DNA from: an uncultured Acidimicrobiaceae bacterium | GTDB lineage: Bacteria; Actinomycetota; Acidimicrobiia; Acidimicrobiales; Bog-793 | DNA: 30,877 bases | Assembly: GCA_903907185.1 (NCBI GenBank) | Contig: CAIVND010000025.1 | Span: 1 to 30,877, forward strand | Direction of reading: 5' to 3' | Shown: piece by piece, positions 7,388 through 15,141 of the stretch | Position numbering within the stretch: position 1 is the stretch's first letter | Layout: each line of letters opens with the position of its first letter | Translations under genes and position numbers: made by a program | The notes under the pieces: model-generated | What the model saw: only the letters and a program-made list of their open reading frames with translations | Databases searched by the model: none | What the model was told of the DNA's origin: nothing

Positions 7388-8431
7388 GTGAAGGTTCTCG
7401 TTGCGATGTCCGGTGGGGTTGACTCTTCGGTGGCTGCTGCCCTGCTTGTCGAGCAGGGCCATGAGGTCGTCGGCGCCACGATGAAGCTCTGGGGCGGTGA
7501 GGGTGACTCGGGATGCTGTTCGGTTGCTGATGTGACGGACGCCCGACGTGTTGCCGATCATCTTGGTATCGATCATCACGTGTTCAATTTCACGGAGACC
7601 TTCGACGAAAAGGTCGTCGGTCCGTACATTGAGGCACACCGCCGTGGTGAGACCCCGAACCCCTGCATTGAGTGCAACCGCCATCTGAAGTTCGATGCGT
7701 TCTTAGATCGTGCGAAGCGTCTCGGCTTTGACTTTGTGGCGACCGGTCACTACGCGCAGATTGTACGGGACGATGCCGGTGTGCTTCAGCTTGCACGAGG
7801 GTTGGATCATCGGAAAGATCAGTCCTATGTCCTTTCGATGTTGACCGGCGAACAGTTAGCGAACATCCTTTTGCCGATCGGCATGATGGAAAAGAGTGAG
7901 ACCCGAGCGATGGCGAGAGAACGCGGGCTTCTCACGGCTGAAAAGCCCGATAGTCAAGACGTCTGTTTCATTGCCTCGCGTACCCAGGGCAAGGGACGCG
8001 CACAGTTTCTTGGTGAGCGCATTGAACTCCATTCCGCACAGGTTGTTGAACGCAAGAGCGGCTTCCGCCACGGCGAGGTCCCTGCGGTCGAGCTCATCAC
8101 GATCGGACAACGACGCGGCATCTCGACGAATTCAAGTGTTCGACCCCGTTACGTTCTCGATGTGGATGTTCCTCGGCGGGTGGTGACCGTTGGAGACAAG
8201 GAGGATCTTCTTGTGAGCGAACACCGTCTTACCCAGCGCACCTGGGTGCACCATGAACTTCCCCTTGGGTCGGTGGTTTCGGTACAGGCAAGTGCGCACA
8301 GCCCCGCTCGCCAAGCGACACTCACCGCTGATGGCGTTGAACTCACCTCGCCTTCACGCAAGATCGCTCCAGGTCAGATCATGACGATCTATGTCAATGA
8401 CTTCGTCGTTGGTTCGGGAGTCATCTGTTGA
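7388..8431 (+). CDS. mnmA: tRNA-specific 2-thiouridylase
   Basis: Makes 2-thiouridine at wobble position 34 of Lys, Glu and Gln tRNAs, using ATP and a persulfide sulfur. The PP-loop SGGVDSS is at 8-14. The catalytic cysteines are C93 in NPCIECN and C193 in DSQDVCF. THE ATGHYAQ and DQSYVLSML blocks are also typical. The 347-residue length is slightly short but complete. The GTG at 7388 is the only start that retains the N-terminal MKVLVAMSGG strand. A GAGAAT hexamer lies six bases upstream, possibly a poor -10 box. The upstream cysteine desulfurase is the likely sulfur donor. Its TGA overlaps the ligA ATG by one base, implying translational coupling. Confidence 0.96.
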   Translation: MKVLVAMSGGVDSSVAAALLVEQGHEVVGATMKLWGGEGDSGCCSVADVTDARRVADHLGIDHHVFNFTETFDEKVVGPYIEAHRRGETPNPCIECNRHLKFDAFLDRAKRLGFDFVATGHYAQIVRDDAGVLQLARGLDHRKDQSYVLSMLTGEQLANILLPIGMMEKSETRAMARERGLLTAEKPDSQDVCFIASRTQGKGRAQFLGERIELHSAQVVERKSGFRHGEVPAVELITIGQRRGISTNSSVRPRYVLDVDVPRRVVTVGDKEDLLVSEHRLTQRTWVHHELPLGSVVSVQASAHSPARQATLTADGVELTSPSRKIAPGQIMTIYVNDFVVGSGVIC

Positions 8432-10518
8432 TGGCCCCGAAAAGGGGGAGCAAAACCGCGGCTTCGAAACGCATCGCGGAGCTGCAAGCGGTGCTCGCCT
8501 ATCACGCGAGCCGCTACTACCAACAAGACGATCCCGAGATCGCCGACGCGGATTACGACGAGTTCGTAAAAGAACTTCGCGCGCTCGAAGAGGCACATCC
8601 TGAGCTTGTTGCAACAGATTCACCTACCGCCGTCGTGGGAGCTGCTCCATCGATGACATTTTCGCCGGTGCGTCACGCGGTTGCGATGATGAGTCTCGAC
8701 AATGGCTTCTCGGCCGAGGAGGTTGCCTCCTGGTGGGAACGAGCAGATCGCCTGCTCAGTCGCGACGATGCACCAAAGGCCGGTGATCGCTCGCTCGTCT
8801 GTGAGCCAAAGATCGATGGGCTCTCTCTTGCACTTCGCTATGAACGAGGTCAACTGGTCCAGGCGGCAACACGCGGCGACGGGACTGTCGGCGAGGATGT
8901 CACCGCAAACGCACGAACCATTGTGGACATTCCTTCGGTTCTGGCTCTCCCCGAGCGTGAGATCCCTGAGGTCTTCGAGGTGCGTGGCGAGGTGTATCTA
9001 CCGATATCGGCCTTTGAGGAGCTCAATCGACGCCAGCTCGAGGCGGGACTGAGGCTTTTCGCGAATCCCCGGAACTCTGCTGCGGGATCGCTGCGCCAGA
9101 AGGACCCCACCGTTACGGCGGGTCGGCCGCTCCGTTTCTTCGCCTACCAGCTCGGCGAGGTCCGCGGTGGGGCTGTTGGCAGTGACGGTCTGGCACTTCC
9201 GACACAACGGGCTCAGCTTGATCTGCTCACACGGGCAGGATTTTCGGTCAACGGTGAGATCAAAGTGGTCGACTCACTCGGTGAGATCGCCGTGTTCTGT
9301 GCACAGCTGCTCGAACGCCGTCATGGGCTCGACTACGACATCGATGGCGTGGTCATCAAGGTCAACGATCTCGTTACCCAGCGCTACCTCGGTGCCACCT
9401 CCCATGCTCCTCGGTGGGCTATCGCCTACAAATTTCCGCCGGAGGAGCGAAACACCCTGTTGCATGAGATCTTGGTCTCGATCGGTCGGACCGGTCGAGC
9501 AACTCCCTATGCCCGGATGGAGCCGGTTGTCGTGGCTGGGTCAACGGTGGAGTTTGCAAGCCTGCACAACGCGGATCAGGTGGGGCTAAAAGATGTCCGT
9601 CCCGGTGACACGGTGGTGTTGCGCAAGGCAGGTGACGTGATCCCTGAGGTCGTCGCCCCGGTACTGTCGCTTCGACCAAAGGGTTCAACACCATGGAAGT
9701 TTCCGACGAACTGTCCAACCTGTGGCGCGACGCTCGTCCGTCTCGATGGAGAGAGTGATACCTACTGTGTGAACATCGACTGTGGCGCACAGCAGGTGCA
9801 GCGAATTGCCTACTTCGCCTCACGTAGTGCGATGGATATTGAGGGACTCGGGGAGAGCCGAGTCGAACTCTTTGTCAACCTCGGCCTTCTCCATGACGTT
9901 GCCGATGTCTACGAGCTCACCTCGTCTTCATTGACTGATCTCGAGGGATTTGGGGAGATCTCCGCAGGCAATCTTCTCGCTGCGATCGACCTCTCACGTC
10001 ACCGACAGATGACACGACTCCTCGTGGGACTCTCGATCCGTCATGTTGGACCGACGGTGGCGCAGTCGCTCGCAAAGAATTTCGTGGACCTTGACGCGGT
10101 GATTGCCGCAACGGACCAAGATCTCGCAGGAATCGATGGTGTCGGTCCTGCGATCGCAAAGTCACTGCAGGCGTTCTTCGGCGCCAAAGAGAACCTTGTT
10201 GTAGTCGAGCGGCTCCGCAAAGCCGGTGTCGAGCTCACCTCAGATCGTTTTGTCGAGGGTGAATCGGCCGGACAGACACTCGTCGGAAGATCGATCGTCG
10301 TAACCGGGACGCTCCTGGGTTTTAATCGCCTCGAGGCAGAGGAGGCGATCACATCACGCGGTGGCAAGTCTCCGGGAACCGTTTCGGCAAAGACCTTTGC
10401 CGTCGTCATCGGTGAGTCGCCCGGCGCCGCAAAGGTTCAAAAGGCCGAGGCGCTCAACATCCCTATCCTCGATGAGGAGGGCTTTGTCCGTCTACTCGAA
10501 TCTGGTGAGTTGAGCTAG
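8431..10518 (+). CDS. ligA: NAD-dependent DNA ligase
   Basis: Seals nicks in replication and repair, using NAD+. The 695-residue protein has the full domain order: domain Ia with HASRYYQQDDPEIADADYDE (25-44), the adenylation motif CEPKIDG with the nucleophile K127, and the OB fold. A Cys4 zinc finger (CPTC...C...C within CPTCGATL to NIDCGAQQ) follows, then helix-hairpin-helix repeats (EGFGEISAGNLLAAI, DGVGPAIAKSL) and a C-terminal BRCT domain (GRSIVVTGTLLGFNRLEAEE). The ATG at 8431 overlaps the mnmA stop as TGATG. A TTG three bases upstream is also possible and is better spaced from GGGAG at 8416. It converges with the SCP2 gene across 9 bases. Confidence 0.97.
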   Translation: MAPKRGSKTAASKRIAELQAVLAYHASRYYQQDDPEIADADYDEFVKELRALEEAHPELVATDSPTAVVGAAPSMTFSPVRHAVAMMSLDNGFSAEEVASWWERADRLLSRDDAPKAGDRSLVCEPKIDGLSLALRYERGQLVQAATRGDGTVGEDVTANARTIVDIPSVLALPEREIPEVFEVRGEVYLPISAFEELNRRQLEAGLRLFANPRNSAAGSLRQKDPTVTAGRPLRFFAYQLGEVRGGAVGSDGLALPTQRAQLDLLTRAGFSVNGEIKVVDSLGEIAVFCAQLLERRHGLDYDIDGVVIKVNDLVTQRYLGATSHAPRWAIAYKFPPEERNTLLHEILVSIGRTGRATPYARMEPVVVAGSTVEFASLHNADQVGLKDVRPGDTVVLRKAGDVIPEVVAPVLSLRPKGSTPWKFPTNCPTCGATLVRLDGESDTYCVNIDCGAQQVQRIAYFASRSAMDIEGLGESRVELFVNLGLLHDVADVYELTSSSLTDLEGFGEISAGNLLAAIDLSRHRQMTRLLVGLSIRHVGPTVAQSLAKNFVDLDAVIAATDQDLAGIDGVGPAIAKSLQAFFGAKENLVVVERLRKAGVELTSDRFVEGESAGQTLVGRSIVVTGTLLGFNRLEAEEAITSRGGKSPGTVSAKTFAVVIGESPGAAKVQKAEALNIPILDEEGFVRLLESGELS

Positions 10519-10527
10519 CTCTCCGTA

Positions 10528-10953
10528 CTAGTCGCTGGTACTCGTCATCAACCGAAGCGCTGAAAGTGCACGGTCATCAGCTGGTGAGTTTGAGGAGTTC
10601 TGTAGGGCAAGGAGCTTTGCCATATTGCCCTCAACGCGAATCTTGCCACTCAAAAAGGCGCGCATACCAACCTGTGCATCGCCCTCAAGCAGGATCGAGC
10701 GGGCGATCTTGTAGTCAAGGGTGAGTTTGACCTCGGCGTGATCGAGGGATCCAAGATCGATGCGGAAGATGCCGTCTGTGCTGTCAACGTGTGCCTGGAG
10801 CGTTCCTTCGCCAAAGGGAACTCCGTTGATCGAGAGGTTCATGGTGATTGCGGGAGAGTTCGAGTCCACTTCGGTTTGCTCCGATGTCGCATCCTCGTAG
10901 ATTTTGCGTGCGGCCTCAATCCACTCTGGGCTGAGAAACGGGTAGGTCGGCAT
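10528..10953 (-). CDS. SCP2-type sterol/lipid-binding domain protein
   Basis: A 141-residue cytoplasmic protein that looks like a stand-alone SCP2 (sterol carrier) domain. The N-terminus PTYPFLSPEWIEAAR is typical of actinobacterial members. The block FRIDLGSLDHAEVKLTLDYKIARSILLEGD followed by MRAFLSGKIRVEGNMAKLLAL matches the conserved strand-helix region, where the GKIRVEGNMAKLL motif is characteristic. Such proteins bind hydrophobic ligands or acyl chains; the ligand here is unknown. It is a lone minus-strand gene between ligA and the esterase-gat group. Only a weak GAAAGA precedes the ATG. A 20-base near-tandem repeat covers its start region (10951-10991). Confidence 0.82.
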   Translation of the reverse strand: MPTYPFLSPEWIEAARKIYEDATSEQTEVDSNSPAITMNLSINGVPFGEGTLQAHVDSTDGIFRIDLGSLDHAEVKLTLDYKIARSILLEGDAQVGMRAFLSGKIRVEGNMAKLLALQNSSNSPADDRALSALRLMTSTSD

Positions 10954-11074
10954 CGGCGATCTTTCGTGGGCATCGGTGATCTACGTGGTGGCGATGAGGT
11001 TAGCGTGCCCGAAGCCGTTTCTTGCCGGCTGATAGGCCCCGATCGGCTCCCGATCCCGAACGGGACATGATCAC

Positions 11075-11080
11075 TAGCAT
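11075..11080 (+). promoter_or_regulatory. Putative -10 box of the esterase-gatCAB operon (leaderless start)
   Basis: TAGCAT is followed by exactly six bases (GGAGCT) and the ATG at 11087. GGAG lies within those six bases but is too near the ATG for a normal ribosome site. The box is inferred from the recurrent spacing; the -35 region is poor. Confidence 0.55.
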
Positions 11081-11086
11081 GGAGCT

Positions 11087-11842
11087 ATGTCCGCTGTCTT
11101 TTTACCTGGAGCGGAGCCCTCCTCGTGGCCAGAGGGCACCAATTCCGTGCTCGTTCTTCATGGGTTCACCGGCCAGCCCTATTCGGTGCGGTCGCTTGCC
11201 GAGTCCTTTGCTGATGCAGGATTCCGAGTCGAGCTTCCGCTCCTTCCCGGCCACGGAACAGCCGTTTCGGATTTAGAGCCCTGTAGGTTCCACGACTGGG
11301 CTGACTATGTTGATGAGATCTTTCGCCGACTAGATCGACCGGGGGAGTCCACCATCGTCGTCGGCCTCTCGATGGGTGGGACTCTCGCCTGTTGGCTGGC
11401 CGAGCAACATCGCAACGTCGCGGCGTTGATCTTGATCAATCCTTTGATCAACCAGACCACTCGCGCCAATATGCGAGCGTTGCGCAGCGAGCTGCGTGCA
11501 GGTCGGACCGTCTTTGCCACGCCAGGTTCCGATGTAAAAAAGCCTGGAGCGAAGGGCCAAGGGTACGATGCAACACCGATACGGCCCCTTCTCTCGCTCC
11601 TCGAGGGGGCGTGGAGCGTGGAGAAGAATCTGAAAAAGATTGAGGCACCGGTGCTGTTGTTTTCCAGCCGGGAGGATCACGTGGTGCCGCCCAAGAGCGG
11701 TGACACTATCGTTAAGCGGGTTCGAGGTAGCTACGAACGGGTCTACCTTGAGAACAGCTTCCACGTTGCAACACTCGATAATGACGCACCCGAACTCGAA
11801 GAACGAGCGGTTGCTTTTGCAAGAAAGGTCGTAGAGCGCTGA
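11087..11842 (+). CDS. Alpha/beta hydrolase, Est30-like carboxylesterase/monoacylglycerol lipase
   Basis: A 251-residue soluble hydrolase. The oxyanion region VLVLHGFTGQPYSVR is at 21-35, the nucleophile S95 lies in GLSMGG, the acid D197 in SSREDHVVP, and the catalytic His H226 in NSFHVATLDND. The last motif and LLPGHGT are typical of the small Est30 carboxylesterase and monoacylglycerol lipase group. It probably hydrolyses short- or medium-chain acyl esters in the cytoplasm. Its TGA overlaps the gatC ATG by one base (TGATG), so it heads the gatCAB operon although no functional link to tRNA amidation is known. The ATG at 11087 is fixed by the TAGCAT box. Confidence 0.9.
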   Translation: MSAVFLPGAEPSSWPEGTNSVLVLHGFTGQPYSVRSLAESFADAGFRVELPLLPGHGTAVSDLEPCRFHDWADYVDEIFRRLDRPGESTIVVGLSMGGTLACWLAEQHRNVAALILINPLINQTTRANMRALRSELRAGRTVFATPGSDVKKPGAKGQGYDATPIRPLLSLLEGAWSVEKNLKKIEAPVLLFSSREDHVVPPKSGDTIVKRVRGSYERVYLENSFHVATLDNDAPELEERAVAFARKVVER

Positions 11843-12144
11843 TGGCAGTCGAGTTCACCCCAGAGGAGGTCAGGTATGTGGCTACCCTCGCCCGGCTCAA
11901 ACTCAGCGATGAGGAGGTTGCGAGCTACGCCGTTCAGCTAAGCGCTGTACTTGATCACATCGACGCCATCCGTGCACTTGATCTCGAGGGAACTCCCGCA
12001 ACCTCACATTCGTTTGATCTCGTCAATATCTTTCGAGCCGATGAGGTTCGACCTGGGGTCGATCGTGAGGAGGTTCTCGCCCAGGCACCTGCGGCAGAGG
12101 ACGGCCGGTTCCGCGTCCCGCGCATCCTTGGTGAGGCGCCATGA
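11842..12144 (+). CDS. gatC: Asp-tRNA(Asn)/Glu-tRNA(Gln) amidotransferase subunit C
   Basis: Small stabilising subunit of the GatCAB amidotransferase, which converts misacylated Glu-tRNA(Gln) or Asp-tRNA(Asn) to the correct amide. The 100-residue length is normal. The N-terminal VEFTPEEVRYVATLARLKLSDEE helix, the middle FRADEVRPG and the C-terminal AAEDGRFRVPRIL are the conserved GatC blocks that wrap around GatA. Start and stop overlap both neighbours: the ATG shares a base with the esterase stop, and its own stop overlaps the gatA ATG as ATGA. The three subunits are thus likely made in step. Confidence 0.96.
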   Translation: MAVEFTPEEVRYVATLARLKLSDEEVASYAVQLSAVLDHIDAIRALDLEGTPATSHSFDLVNIFRADEVRPGVDREEVLAQAPAAEDGRFRVPRILGEAP

Positions 12145-13619
12145 GTGACACGACGAGGATGACCGCTACTGCGATCGCGGCAGCGGTGCGCGGCGGTGAA
12201 CTGTCCGCGCGCGAGGTTGCGAGTTCCGCATTGAACCTCATCGCGCAACACGAGGGTGAGCTGCACTGCTTTAACGTCGTCACCTCCGAGGTTGCACTGG
12301 CGCAGGCGGACGCGGTCGATGAGAAGATCGCGCGTGGTGAGGATCCTGGTCCTCTCGCCGGCGTACCGATAGCGCTGAAGGACAACCTCTGTACGCGGGG
12401 AGTTGCGACGACCTGTTCCTCCAAGATTCTTGAGGGCTGGTTGCCTCCCTATGACGCGACGGTCGTGACCCGACTTATCGAGGCGGGTGCCGTCTCGGTT
12501 GGCAAGTCCAACCTCGATGAGTTCGCGATGGGCTCTTCGACGGAGAACTCCGCATTTGGTGCCTCGAAAAATCCGTGGGACACGAGTCGCGTGCCGGGTG
12601 GATCATCGGGCGGAAGCGCTGCAGCGGTTGCTGCCGGGTTCGTGCCGATCGCGCTTGGCTCAGATACCGGTGGATCGATCCGCCAACCAGCGGCGTTTTG
12701 TGGCACGGTTGGGATGAAGCCGACCTATGGTCTCGTCAGTCGATATGGGCTGATCGCCTTTGCAAGTTCGCTCGATCAGATCGGACCGTTCTCTACGACC
12801 GTTACGGACGCAGCATTGCTGCTCGAGGCGATCTGTGGACACGATGATCGAGACTCCACCTCACTTCGCGACACGCCAACATCGTTTGTAGGTCCGCTCG
12901 CCGAGGGTATCGCTGGACTGCGAGTTGGCGTCATCACGGACTTTCTCAGTGACGCTGACCCACTGATTGTGACGGCAGTGCGTGACGCTGCAGGTGCACT
13001 TGCGAGTGCAGGTGCAACGGTGGATGAGGTCGCGATCCCCGAGTTGATGAGTGGACTCGCGGCCTACTACCTCATCGCGCCCGCAGAGGCCTCCTCGAAT
13101 CTGTCGCGCTATGACGGCGTTCGTTATGGACTTCGAGTCGATGGCCCCGATGTTGCAAAGATGAATGCCGAGACACGCGCTGCCGGGTTTGGGCCGGAGG
13201 TGAAGCGCCGCATCATGCTTGGCACCTATGTGCTCTCCGCCGGTTACTACGACGCGTACTATGCGCAGGCGCAACGGGTTCGGACGATGGTGGCCAATGC
13301 CTTCAACCGAGCCTATGAGCGCTTTGATGTCCTTCTCGGACCCACGACGCCCTCGGTCGCCTTTCAATTTGGTGCAAAGATCGACGACCCGCTCGCGATG
13401 TACCTCTCCGACCTCTATACGATTCCGTCGAACCTTGCGGGCCATCCTGCGATCAGTGTGCCCTTTACGCTTGGCGAGGCAGGGATGCCTGTTGGAGTGC
13501 AGGTCTTTGCGCCGGCACTTGGCGAGCAGGCGATGTTTCGGGTCGCAAAGGCCGTCGAAGACGCGCAGCAGGCGGGTTGTCGCGGTCCGGTTGAACTGAG
13601 CGCGGGAGCGTCAAGATGA
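12141..13619 (+). CDS. gatA: Asp-tRNA(Asn)/Glu-tRNA(Gln) amidotransferase subunit A
   Basis: Glutaminase subunit of GatCAB and a member of the amidase signature family. It releases ammonia from glutamine and channels it to GatB. The 492-residue length is typical. The Ser-cisSer-Lys triad is visible: K80 in PIALKDN, S155 in PGGSSGGSAAAV and S179 in GSDTGGSIRQPAAFCG. KPTYGLVSRYGLIAFASSLDQ and TPTSFV, with SVPFTLGEAGMPVGVQ near the C-terminus, support the call. It overlaps gatC and gatB by 4 bases each (ATGA). Cytoplasmic. Confidence 0.98.
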   Translation: MSDTTRMTATAIAAAVRGGELSAREVASSALNLIAQHEGELHCFNVVTSEVALAQADAVDEKIARGEDPGPLAGVPIALKDNLCTRGVATTCSSKILEGWLPPYDATVVTRLIEAGAVSVGKSNLDEFAMGSSTENSAFGASKNPWDTSRVPGGSSGGSAAAVAAGFVPIALGSDTGGSIRQPAAFCGTVGMKPTYGLVSRYGLIAFASSLDQIGPFSTTVTDAALLLEAICGHDDRDSTSLRDTPTSFVGPLAEGIAGLRVGVITDFLSDADPLIVTAVRDAAGALASAGATVDEVAIPELMSGLAAYYLIAPAEASSNLSRYDGVRYGLRVDGPDVAKMNAETRAAGFGPEVKRRIMLGTYVLSAGYYDAYYAQAQRVRTMVANAFNRAYERFDVLLGPTTPSVAFQFGAKIDDPLAMYLSDLYTIPSNLAGHPAISVPFTLGEAGMPVGVQVFAPALGEQAMFRVAKAVEDAQQAGCRGPVELSAGASR

Positions 13620-15070
13620 GCGAGATCGTTCCCGGATGGGAGCTCACCGTTGGACTTGAGGTCCACTGCGAGCTGCAGACGAAGACAAAGTTGTTCTGCT
13701 CGTGTGCGAACACCTTTGGCTCTGTCGCGAACACCAATATCTGCCCGGTCTGTCTTGGTCTACCCGGGTCGTTGCCGGTGCTCAATGAGCAGGCAGTGGA
13801 GTACGCAATGCGGATCGGGCTCGCGCTCAACTGTCACGTTGAGCCGTCGATCTTTCACCGAAAGAACTACTTCTATCCAGACATGCCAAAGGACTATCAG
13901 GTCAGTCAGTATGACGAGCCGATCAACCGTGATGGTTCTATCGAGCTTCCCAGTGGAACAACCGTGGGTATCGAGCGCGCGCACCTGGAAGAGGACACCG
14001 GCAAGACAAGTCATATGGGTGGGGGCGGCAGGATCCATGACGCTGACTACTCACTCGTTGACTACAACCGAGCAGGTGTGCCACTCGTCGAGATCGTCTC
14101 GCGACCAGAGATCACCTCGCCCGAGGACGCGCGTGCCTATCTGAACGAGCTTCGTTCGATCCTTGTTGCCACCGGGGCCTCTGATGGCCGGATGGAGGAG
14201 GGATCGTTGCGCGTCGATGCCAACGTTTCGGTTAGACGGGTGGGGACGACCGAGCTTGGTACTCGCTGTGAGGTCAAGAACATGAACTCTCTGCGATCAC
14301 TTGGTCGTGCCATCGAATATGAAGCAGCGCGACAGGTCGAACTTCTCGAGGCCGGTGGACGGGTGGTGCAAGAGACCCGCCACTGGAATGAATCAACGGG
14401 AAGTACCTCATCGCTTCGCTCGAAGGAGGAGGCCTTTGATTACCGCTACTTTCCCGAGCCCGATCTCGTAACCATCGCCCCGAGTTCATCGTGGATTGAA
14501 CAGGTACGCGGAGCGCTCCCGCCTATGCCCGGAGATCGACGTCGTGAGTTGACCGCCGCGATGGCAAAGTCGAATCCAGATCTTGATGCGAGCTCGTACC
14601 AAGATCAGATCGTGACCGTAGTTGATCTCGCGCTCGACGGCCTCGTCGTCGGCGCGATCGCCCATGGTGCCGATGGTCGTTTGGCACTGGCTCGAGGCGC
14701 AAATGAGGCTGCCGCTCGTCCAGACGAGGCGCGTGCATTAAGCGTCGAGGCATTTGTTGAACTCCTTGGCCTCGAGACAAGCGGGAAGATCTCCGCGACC
14801 CAGTCCAAAGCCGTACTCACCGAGATGCTCGACGGACATGGCGCCCCAAGCGAGATCATCAAAAAGCTGGGATATGAGGGAGTCGATGCCGACGCGCTTG
14901 GTGTGATCGTCGACGCAGTGATCGCCGCCAACCCCAACGAGTGGCTTCGTTTCGTCGAAGGCGACGAACGGGTTGCGCAGTTTCTCCTTGGACAGGTGAT
15001 GCGAGAGACAAAGGGCCAGGCCAACGGCAAACTCGTTGCGGAGGCATTTGGAGTGCGCAAAAGCAGGTAG
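13616..15070 (+). CDS. gatB: Asp-tRNA(Asn)/Glu-tRNA(Gln) amidotransferase subunit B
   Basis: Kinase/transamidase subunit that phosphorylates the misacylated tRNA carboxylate and swaps in ammonia. The 484 residues open with WELTVGLEVHCELQT. A zinc-site group follows with C28 and C30 (LFCSC) and C43 and C46 (NICPVCLGLPG). RKNYFYPDMPKDYQVSQYD is the catalytic core block, and EVKNMNSLRSLGRAIEYE is also conserved. The C-terminal YqeY-like tail domain (about 335-484) ends in LLGQVMRETKGQANGKL. Its ATG overlaps the gatA stop. It is the last gene of the operon; 71 bases separate it from ilvD, with no clear terminator seen. Confidence 0.98.
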   Translation: MSEIVPGWELTVGLEVHCELQTKTKLFCSCANTFGSVANTNICPVCLGLPGSLPVLNEQAVEYAMRIGLALNCHVEPSIFHRKNYFYPDMPKDYQVSQYDEPINRDGSIELPSGTTVGIERAHLEEDTGKTSHMGGGGRIHDADYSLVDYNRAGVPLVEIVSRPEITSPEDARAYLNELRSILVATGASDGRMEEGSLRVDANVSVRRVGTTELGTRCEVKNMNSLRSLGRAIEYEAARQVELLEAGGRVVQETRHWNESTGSTSSLRSKEEAFDYRYFPEPDLVTIAPSSSWIEQVRGALPPMPGDRRRELTAAMAKSNPDLDASSYQDQIVTVVDLALDGLVVGAIAHGADGRLALARGANEAAARPDEARALSVEAFVELLGLETSGKISATQSKAVLTEMLDGHGAPSEIIKKLGYEGVDADALGVIVDAVIAANPNEWLRFVEGDERVAQFLLGQVMRETKGQANGKLVAEAFGVRKSR

Positions 15071-15093
15071 CTATTAGCTAGCTCCGTGGCCGA

Positions 15094-15125
15094 GCGCCAT
15101 GAAGCGGTTGTGCGCCATGTCGGTT
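15094..15125 (+). repeat. Two direct repeats GCGCCATG-n-CGGTT upstream of ilvD
   Basis: Unit 1 is GCGCCATG at 15094-15101 with CGGTT at 15105-15109. Unit 2 is GCGCCATG at 15112-15119 with CGGTT at 15121-15125. The two GCGCCATG copies are offset by 18 bases and overlap the likely -35 region of ilvD, as expected for an operator. A binding protein is not known; chance duplication is possible. Confidence 0.45.
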
Positions 15126-15135
15126 CACGTAGTCT
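15108..15135 (+). promoter_or_regulatory. Putative ilvD promoter (TTGTGC-N16-TAGTCT), leaderless start
   Basis: TTGTGC at 15108-15113 and TAGTCT at 15130-15135 are separated by 16 bases. The -10 box is followed by six bases and the ilvD ATG at 15142. No Shine-Dalgarno is present, so the transcript probably starts on the ATG. Confidence 0.6.
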
Positions 15136-15141
15136 TGTGGA

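Noticed and set aside
10951..10991. Near-tandem repeat of about 20 bases (CATCGGCGATCT / CATCGGTGATCT) at the start of the SCP2 gene
   Set aside because: Two imperfect copies only, partly within the start region; probably a small local duplication with no evident function.
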